This document shows positions 59,401-64,000 of a stretch of DNA of 64,000 nucleotides, in pieces. How positions within the stretch are numbered: the first letter of the stretch is position 1; every line of letters starts with the position of its first letter. The notes under the pieces were generated by a model. The model made no database searches and was not told where the DNA came from. It was given only the letters and a program-made list of their open reading frames with translations. Position numbers and translations under genes: made by a program. The DNA is from Sepioteuthis lessoniana (Eukaryota; Mollusca; Cephalopoda; Myopsida; Loliginidae), in NCBI GenBank assembly GCA_963585895.1, contig OY757934.1, positions 39,325,510 to 39,389,509 on the forward strand, read 5' to 3'.

Positions 59401-62201
59401 TGTTATATTTTCTATGAATTAATTACCTCTCTTTCTTTCAGTCTACATTATAGATTCTGTAATTTTACATTTGTGAAACATACTGTTTAAGTATATTGTT
59501 TTGCTTTTTTTTCTGTTTGTGTGTATTACATATGGTTAATTGTATTAAGTTATGGCTTATGTGGGGACTTTTGGTAAAATCTCAGTTTTCCATCTTTATG
59601 GGAGTTAAGAGCACAGGGCTCCCACCACCATAAATGTAAGGGGGAATTGTACTATTTGGTCGAGTCAAGGGTTTTGCAATATTTAGGTATGTACTAATTT
59701 GTGTTGTGTATATCACATGACCAAAGCCGTTCAAACTGTGGAAGGTACCTGCTATGGTTGGTAGTATTGTGATAGTTGGTGTGTTGACATATTGTGCATT
59801 ACTTTACTCTGTGTGATTTGAAAGCTGCATAGATGAACATGCCACATAGTCTAATTTAGAAACTTATGCTTTATTAGTTCAGTGAAAGCACAGTTGATCA
59901 CAGTATGGTAATCAGATAGTTCAAGAAATTTCACTTGGGTTGCAAGAAGCTTGACAATCAGCAAGGTCAGGTAGGCCTAAAACTATGGATTCTGAGGCTG
60001 TGCTCCAACCCATAGAGGTAAATTTGGTGAGTAGCATTTGAAGAGTATCAGGCAAAATTGGCATCTCACAGTTCAGTGTGGTTTGTTGTCTTCACAACCA
60101 TAGCAAAAGCATTTGGAGCTGCTTTATGTTACCAAAATATTGCAAAACTTTTGACTCACTCTAGCATTAAAATAAACTAATTCAAAAAACAAAAGGTGAA
60201 CTTATGAAAAAGAAAAATTCAATTAATCCTAGTCACAACTTGTAAAGATCGTTTCTAATAAAAAGCCCTAATCTATCAGTAAATTAACCAAATTATAAAT
60301 AGTACTAAAAATCCACCAACCGAACAAAGGAAAATAATCAACTCCCAATGAAAATATTAAAAAATAAAAAAAACAGGATTTATTAACGTGTCAATATTCA
60401 AGCCAACAATGAACTTAGAGTTATCCAACTTGTAATAAACTCTGCATTAGTATGCCTTAAGGTATCTGTATGCATACAGTTCTGTGTATTGAACTGTCAC
60501 AGTATGAGAATTTGGGCCTTACTCACTCATGAAAGTCACTGTCAAAGAATCCACTTATGATGTCTCTAACAAGAAATTACTAATTTTATAACTCATCATC
60601 AGCAGTCTTGTAATCCCAGGTAGAGTGGTTGTAGAGGCACCACTAATGACTCCCTGACTATTACCCACCATCTAAATTGATTGTGAGCTGCACTCTGCAA
60701 AAAGGCTGGCTTGTCCATTACTAGATGCTATCTTATCATATCTTCTGTCAGCCTCTTCATCTTCCTCTACACAATGTACCTTGAAGAATGATTTTTGCCA
60801 GGTCTAATGATCTTGTTTCATGCCCATACCATATCATTTTTCTTTTCTTCACAATAAACTGGCTGTAGTTATTTTTTTCTAATCTCCTCATTTGTAATGT
60901 GGTCTCTGTATAAGATGTTTAAGATCTTAGGTAGCATCTCATCTCAAGGGCTTGTCTGGTGTCATTTTTATGATTATCATGTTACAAACAAAAATAAGGG
61001 CTAGAGAACAAAGTTGAAGTAGTGATATGTGCAGAGCTTTTCAGATGAACAAAGAACAAAGATATTTGTTCTGAAGTTTTTTATATGATTAAACAATTTG
61101 TAGAAGTTTGAAATGGTGTATATATATATTTTGTAAAGTGAAAAGATTTGAAACTAATGCAAGGGTGTTTCAAAAGTTTTGCAATATTTTGGTACATGCC
61201 TAGTGATTAAAGTGTTTACCAATGGCCCGGGAGACCTGGGTTCAATCCCAGGTCGAGTCATACCAAAGACTCAAAAAATGGTACTTAATGCTACCTTGCT
61301 TAACACTCAGCATTATAAGGTACGGATCAAGGTTAAATTGGAGCAATTCCAGGAAAGAAGTAGCGCCCTTCCCTACACCTTGGTGTAGTAGCTATCGAAA
61401 AGGAAGCCTTCGAGTCACCCTTGACTATGGTTGCCAACTTTACTTTACTTTATATCACAAAGCAGCTCAAACCATAGAAGGTACTTGCTGTGGTTGGTAG
61501 TATCATAGTAGTTAGTGTGCTGATACATTGTATATTGCTTCACTCCATGTGTGATTTGAATGCTGCATAGATGAACATTGTATGAAGTCTAATTTGGGAA
61601 CTTATGGTATATGAGTTGAAACTGGGCCATAACACCATGGAAGTAACCAAAGATATTAATCATACAAAAGTTGAAGGTGCAGTTGATCTCAGTCTGTAAC
61701 CAAATGTTTGAAGAAATTTTGCCCAGGTTGCAAGAACCTAAACAATCAGGCAAGGTCAGGTAAACCTCAAATTGTGGATCTCAAGGCTGTTCTCAAAGTC
61801 ATTGAAGCAAATCTGGTGAATAGCACTTGGAGAGTATTAGATGAGTTAAGCATTTCACGGTCTTGTGTGGTCAGGTAAACCTAAAATTGTGGATTTTGAG
61901 ACTGTTCTCCAAGTGATTGAAGCAAATCTGGCGAGTAGCACTTGGAGAGTATTAGATGAGTTCAGTATTTCACTGTTGAGTGTGGTCTGTCACCTTCATG
62001 TCTTCAGCAAGTGCATCCAGTGCTGCTGAATTGTGTCTTATGTTAACAAAATATTGCAAAACTTTTGACTCACTCTAATAATATTTTATATACAGTTTGA
62101 TTAATTTTATTATTGAATTATTTTTTAGGTGGGGTCATCAACTTTGGAAAGATGTTCACAAAGAAAAACTGTCAGATGCACTCTTTAGTTATGGACACTG
62201 G
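43524..62201 (+). CDS. Putative split gene of unknown function, four small in-frame exons (3' end outside window)
   Basis: Four candidate exons join in one open frame: 43524-43544, 48107-48168, 56523-56564 and 62129-62201. Each has good splice signals (GTGAGT, GTAAGT, GTAAGC and GTAAGT donors; pyrimidine-AG acceptors). The predicted start is MRSLCCRSQRSYKHVFSLKS, rich in Arg/Lys/Ser without acidic residues, so a mitochondrial leader is possible. Later segments are NFIYMKNYSSSYNG and WGHQLWKDVHKEKLSDALFS. I recognise no family. The gene is divergent from NIPSNAP, and further exons must lie beyond the window. The later three exons are better supported than the 21-bp first one. Additional exons between them cannot be excluded, and a non-coding transcript remains possible. 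Confidence 0.55.
44113..44176 (+). repeat. (TA)n microsatellite
   Basis: About 31 TA units in the first intron of the unknown gene, preceded by (GAA)n at 44096-44111. Confidence 0.96.
44348..44484 (+). mobile_element. tRNA-like SINE S5 with target-site duplication
   Basis: A-box-like region GGGCGGTGTAATTGTTAAC, B-box-like GCGAATTTGAATCTC, tail GCTTAGTAAATTATTAC. AAGAGTAGACAT occurs on both sides (around 44336-44347 and 44485-44496). Confidence 0.85.
44500..45240 (+). other. Unassigned intronic block interrupted by SINE S1
   Basis: GC-richer than its surroundings. It probably belongs with the LTR-like module that follows, because the two are continuous once the S1 insertion is ignored. Confidence 0.35.
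44874..45109 (+). mobile_element. tRNA-derived SINE S1 with perfect target duplication
   Basis: Very well preserved: GTCCTCGTAGTGTAATGG head, CGAGTTCGTACTCC B box, CTTGGGAAAGGTACGAACC central block, ACCTACAAAGGTTGATATGC tail. TCACAATCTGG at 44863-44873 and 45110-45120. Confidence 0.96.
45241..45840 (+). mobile_element. LTR-like promoter/polyadenylation module
   Basis: A CCAAT box (45274-45278), a TATA box (CTATAAAAAG, 45323-45332) and AATAAA (45751-45756) lie in the order U3-R-U5. I could not define TG...CA ends or a target duplication. It could be a decayed solo LTR or the promoter of another retroelement. Confidence 0.4.
45886..46400 (-). repeat. R1-related copy with 65-bp tandem expansion
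   Basis: The end block (CTGGATCTCTGCAGAGGAGTAAGAC) and core (TAGGGTCCTGTCTATGTGTC) lead into about 3.5 copies of a 65-bp unit (46092-46325). The unit includes TTTGACCATTTAACTGTGTG and AAACAAATGACTTATATTAA. Confidence 0.82.
46833..47459 (+). repeat. R1 retroposon, full-length with target duplication
   Basis: GGTTGGTTGGTTTTTATGGC head; about six subrepeats; GGGCCCTATCAGGTGCTACC core; CAGCTGACTGGGCAA end. CTAAATTTTTT flanks it (46821-46831, 47460-47470). At about 627 bp, this and 34358-34929 define the element. Confidence 0.94.
48107..48168 (+). CDS. Putative coding exon 2 of the unknown plus-strand gene
   Basis: A T-rich tract and TGCAG precede the exon and GTAAGTATG follows. Only one of three frames is open: SQRSYKHVFSLKSKQPIYQC plus two bases. 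It lies just outside a mariner copy and matches no repeat seen elsewhere in the window. Confidence 0.6.
48761..49020 (-). mobile_element. SINE S3 with 12-bp target duplication
   Basis: Tail GTGAAGTTAACAACTGTAGT at left and CCAATGAGCTGAT head at right; AGAAGGATAATA at 48749-48760 and 49021-49032. Confidence 0.94.
49573..49842 (-). mobile_element. SINE S3 within the R1 array
   Basis: An A-run and AAGTAAAGTTGGCAACCATA are at the left; the complete head AACCGCTAGGCCAATGTC is at the right. The duplicated target is ATAGGAATA, a unit of the R1 array. Confidence 0.92.
51082..51376 (-). mobile_element. SINE S2 with target duplication
   Basis: CTGACCCCTCCGCTCGGGCA tail; GGTTTTGAACTCGTG B box; CCATTACACCACGGGCACC head. 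TGATTGTTTAT at about 51071-51081 and 51377-51387. Confidence 0.94.
51573..52600. other. Unassigned intronic sequence
   Basis: No exon or family recognised. Confidence 0.45.
52607..53009 (+). mobile_element. Solo LTR
   Basis: It begins TGTTATAT and ends ATACAACA, so the TGTT...AACA ends are inverted. CAAG is duplicated at 52603-52606 and 53010-53013. A polyadenylation signal AATAAA lies near 52899. Its 403 bp, GC-richer body and 4-bp duplication fit a solo LTR of a Gypsy-like or related retrotransposon. No internal region is present. Confidence 0.75.
53014..54490. other. Unassigned intronic sequence
   Basis: CTATCTAT-type and (TA)n(GA)n repeats at 53337-53470; otherwise nothing recognised. 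Confidence 0.45.
54506..54742 (+). mobile_element. tRNA-derived SINE S1 with target duplication
   Basis: GTCCTCGTGGTGTAATGG head, GAATTTGAACTCCAG B box, tail through AAAAAAAGAAACCAAA. CCAAAACTCTGT / CCAAAACTTTGT flank it. Confidence 0.93.
54868..56270 (-). mobile_element. LINE L-B 3' part, split by SINE S2
   Basis: On minus: MVDFAVPADHRIEMKESKKI, then ELKKLWNMKVTMIPIIVAMP, TVPKSSKRLEELEIRGKIKT and LLQSAGILRRVLDNRGDLQS. This is a widespread non-LTR reverse-transcriptase C-terminus. Upstream coding (the C-x-x-C...H-x-x-x-GC-type segment) continues past 55380 and beyond the SINE to about 55990. The 3' end carries an (AAT)n tail at 54868-54880. Confidence 0.88.
55570..55858 (+). mobile_element. 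SINE S2, intact, with 20-bp target duplication
   Basis: Head GGTGCCCGTGGTGTAATGG, B box GAGTTCAAATCC, GGGAAAGGTATGAATCC central block, tail CGAGCGGAGGGGTTGGTAAA. The 20-bp target (GATATAATTGGTCTTTATGA) is repeated exactly at 55550-55569 and 55859-55878, inside LINE L-B. It is the best S2 reference copy here. Confidence 0.97.
56523..56564 (+). CDS. Putative coding exon 3 of the unknown plus-strand gene
   Basis: A strong TTTATCTTTCAG acceptor and a GTAAGC donor bound 42 bases. In the phase inherited from the previous exon they read LNFIYMKNYSSSYNG. Confidence 0.55.
56762..56950 (+). mobile_element. mariner-like 3' fragment
   Basis: A decayed C-terminus (around FFDQ...WKKC...GDYVE) with AATAAACCTCATTTAATTAC and the GAACAGCTGACCCTCAT end; it matches 7608-7725 in inverse orientation. 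Confidence 0.6.
56953..57880 (-). mobile_element. mariner-type transposase remnant, third lineage
   Basis: On minus, GILSLKLGRRKIYIKLMPIL with LNDDQ and CQDI blocks is followed by IKVMLIMFFNIRGFIYSKFL and GQMINQQVYLEIL (57287-57631). This is the central region of mariner transposases around the first catalytic segment. The later part down to 56960 is broken. A DNA-binding half is not clearly seen. Confidence 0.82.
57881..58945. other. Unassigned intronic sequence
   Basis: 57900-58480 is GC-richer and looks like decayed mobile-element coding DNA, without a recognisable family. Confidence 0.4.
58950..59375 (-). mobile_element. LINE L-A 3' fragment
   Basis: The ATCAAAGTAATCTGACAGCA tail is followed by the familiar coding tail to TTTATTTTATCAGGGAGATC. 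On minus, HLDSNKTLREK with GLHKNTV derive from the KKLDGNYTRM region in a shifted frame. Confidence 0.82.
59656..60165 (+). mobile_element. mariner remnant, family M
   Basis: Ends GAGTCAAGGGTTTTGCAATAT and TATTGCAAAACTTTTGACTC. The interior is the DNA-binding half only, with a deletion before HSTV..WFKKF. Confidence 0.85.
60460..61015 (-). mobile_element. LINE L-C 3' fragment
   Basis: On minus: ILNILYRDHITNEEIRKKIT, then RKMIWYGHETRSLDLAKIIL, QGTLCRGRGRGRQKI, W.VIVRESLVVPLQPL. This is the YGHVTRSSGLAKTxLQGTV / RRGRQKKRWED C-terminal signature of another widespread non-LTR lineage. Several stops are present. Confidence 0.85.
61158..62080 (+). mobile_element. mariner remnant, family M, with SINE insertion and internal duplication
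   Basis: It starts TTTCAAAAGTTTTGCAATAT and ends TTGCAAAACTTTTGACTCAC. A SINE S3 splits its left end. About 115 bp (GGTCAGGTAAACCT...AGTATTAGATGAGTT) is duplicated in tandem at about 61757-61871 and 61872-61985. Confidence 0.85.
61197..61445 (+). mobile_element. SINE S3 inside mariner
   Basis: TTTACCAATGGCCCGGGAGA head, GGTTCAATCCCAGG perfect B box, tail TATGGTTGCCAACTTTACTT. Confidence 0.92.
62129..62201 (+). CDS. Putative coding exon 4 of the unknown plus-strand gene
   Basis: A TTATTTTTTAG acceptor and GTAAGTTTG donor bound 73 bases. The inherited phase reads WGHQLWKDVHKEKLSDALFS then YGHW and ends at a codon boundary. It sits between a mariner copy and a LINE tail but belongs to neither. 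Confidence 0.6.
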
Positions 62202-62289
62202 GTAAGTTTGTTCAGTTTTCTTGCACCAGCTTTTAAAAGAATTATTATTATTTTACTTTCTGTGAATTTTCACACTAGTAGTGGCTGGC

Positions 62290-62695
62290 GGCCTTCATTG
62301 AAATCCAAGTGACTGCAAGTCTCTTCAATTCTCCAAGACTTTAGTTAGAATACTGAAAAATTTCAAAAGTGCTGGATGATTTCAATCTTTCTCTAAATCT
62401 CCTATTCTGTCAACAATTTTTTTTCCAGGCTCATTGGGATTGTTTCAAGGGTTCCAACTATAATTCATATCACCATCATCTTTTTGCTCTTTAGCTTCTT
62501 CACCTCTTTGGCAAGGTTCAGGTACTTATTTAGTTTTTTTGTTTTCCTTTATTTTCACTTTGTGGTCTGCTGTAACAGTGAAGTTCACTAGCTGACAAAT
62601 TCTCTCTCATTTTTTTTAAAACTAAAGTAAGGTCTGGTCTTCTAGCCAGGTTTGGGTGGTTTTTATCTCAAAATCCCCGAAAATGTTATGTCTGA
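62290..62695 (-). mobile_element. LINE L-B 3' fragment
   Basis: Collinear with 54900-55290 (GACTGCAAGTCTCTTCAATT, TTTGTGGTCTGCTGTAACAG, GGTCTGGTCTTCTAGCCAGG). More diverged and frame-broken. Confidence 0.8.
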
Positions 62696-63735
62696 TTTTC
62701 CATGACAAATTCTATGTAGCTGTCATTGGAAAGTGTGCTGACAAAAATAAATAAGGTCCATAGTGGTCTAGAAAGTAGTAAACGATTATTTAGAAAACTG
62801 ATTTGTACTAATTTGTTAGTGTAAGGGAAATAACTCCGTGAAGCAATCTTTAAATAGAAATCATACGATTATAATTTCAGCTTCCTTTTCCAGTCATGTG
62901 ACTACGTAACTAATTTAGAGAGAAAATACAAACTTAGTATGGAGGAAATCAATTGTCTTTGCTTATAAAAATGTGTTGAGTAAAGCTGAAAGAATTTGAA
63001 CTACTCCTGAATTTCTGTCTTGAAATATGACACTCAAGATTAAATTTGTCATGACTTATTATTCCTGTAAAATTCTCATGGACATTAAAAAAGACTTTTT
63101 CTCGTTGATACTTTGTAAAAATATAATATTTATTTTATTTCATGGTGTTTACTTCTTGGTTAATAAAATAAATATGCTTGCCAAACTTCAGTCAACTTGT
63201 GTTTTTGTATGTGCCTGAAAAAGAAACTTGGGAACAGTTACAATGAAATGTCTCCTCTGGGAATTAAATACTTGTCACTTCTAAAAGTAAAATAATTTGC
63301 CACCCTTGGTAGAAAACATTTCAACACCCAAGAAATGAAGCACATTCACATCTGTGAATGAGTGAAAAATATTACCTTTCATGAAGATGAAAAAAAAAAC
63401 CCGACATAAAACCACCATACAGCATCAGTAAAATGTTACTGAAAAAAATCTACTTATTATAATGAATGTGTTTAATGTATTAATTAATAAAGACTATCTT
63501 CTGGTTGGTTTTTTACTTTGCCTTTCATATTCTAACATTTCAATAGTTTGTTTTTTTAAAGTAGTTTTATTGAAAAAAATGGAATAGCATTCAATGGAGA
63601 CTCAGATATTAATTTTGTCTCTTGAAGATAAGGAAGAATAAGAATGAAATTTAGAAATTGAACTTGACAGCTCTAAATGACAAAAAAATTAAATGGAAAG
63701 GCAAGCATGGCTGAAATATATGTAGACCTCAAAAT
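62696..63735. other. Unassigned intronic sequence
   Basis: AT-rich; no exon or repeat recognised. Confidence 0.45.
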
Positions 63736-63739
63736 ACTT

Positions 63740-64000
63740 GTGTGAGTCAAAAATTTTGCAATATTTTGGTATGTGCTAGTTTATAGCTTGTATGTCATGA
63801 CGGAAGTAATTCAAACTGTAGAAGGTACTTCCTATGGTTGGCAGTATTATGGTAGTTGGTCTGCTGATATGTTGTGAATTGCTTCATTCTATGTGGGATT
63901 GGAAAGCCACATAGATGAGCGTGCAACATAGTCTAAGTTGGGACATTAGGTTTTATGAATTTGAACTGGGCCATAACACTGTGGAAGCAACCAAAAACAT
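63740..64000 (+). mobile_element. mariner remnant, family M, cut by window edge
   Basis: GTGAGTCAAAAATTTTGCAATATT terminal repeat followed by the same N-terminal region as the other copies. Confidence 0.85.

Overview
The window is AT-rich eukaryotic DNA with long introns, many microsatellites and a dense load of tRNA-derived SINEs, non-LTR retrotransposon tails, mariner remnants and a multi-copy retroposon. The repeat mix suggests a lophotrochozoan invertebrate, most likely a mollusc. That placement is inferred from genome style and is not proven. There are no operons, CRISPR arrays or bona fide tRNA/rRNA genes.

Two split genes can be supported, head to head about 13 kb apart. On the minus strand, six coding exons (30432 down to 1703) splice in frame into the N-terminal part of a NIPSNAP-family mitochondrial protein; the remaining exons lie beyond the left edge. 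On the plus strand, four small putative exons (43524, 48107, 56523, 62129) with matching splice phases give about 66 residues with a basic N-terminus. I do not recognise this protein and it continues past the right edge. Most longer open frames in the window are pieces of mobile elements.

Layout: 1-30 kb is NIPSNAP and its introns, filled with LINE, SINE and mariner copies, including a decayed near-complete LINE at 9.4-12.2 kb. 30-43 kb is intergenic, with a duplicated 560-bp repeat, an inverted-repeat SINE-like element with a ribozyme-like core at 32.5-32.9 kb, a mariner copy carrying telomere-type repeats, and a 2-kb foldback with nearly identical 300-bp arms at 39.9-41.9 kb. 43.5-64 kb is the second gene, whose introns hold nested SINEs, a solo LTR, LINE tails and several mariner copies of one family.

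Names used below: S1, S2, S3 are three tRNA-SINE families; S4 is a tRNA-SINE carrying a hammerhead-ribozyme-like segment; S5 and S6 are rarer tRNA-like SINEs; R1 is a retroposon built from 'CAGTTTAGCATAAGT' subrepeats and a conserved core; R2 is the duplicated 560-bp repeat; L-A, L-B and L-C are three non-LTR retrotransposon lineages. The most interesting signals are S4, the terminal module shared by R1 and S1, and an R1 copy that has grown into a 2.8-kb tandem array inside a mariner element.
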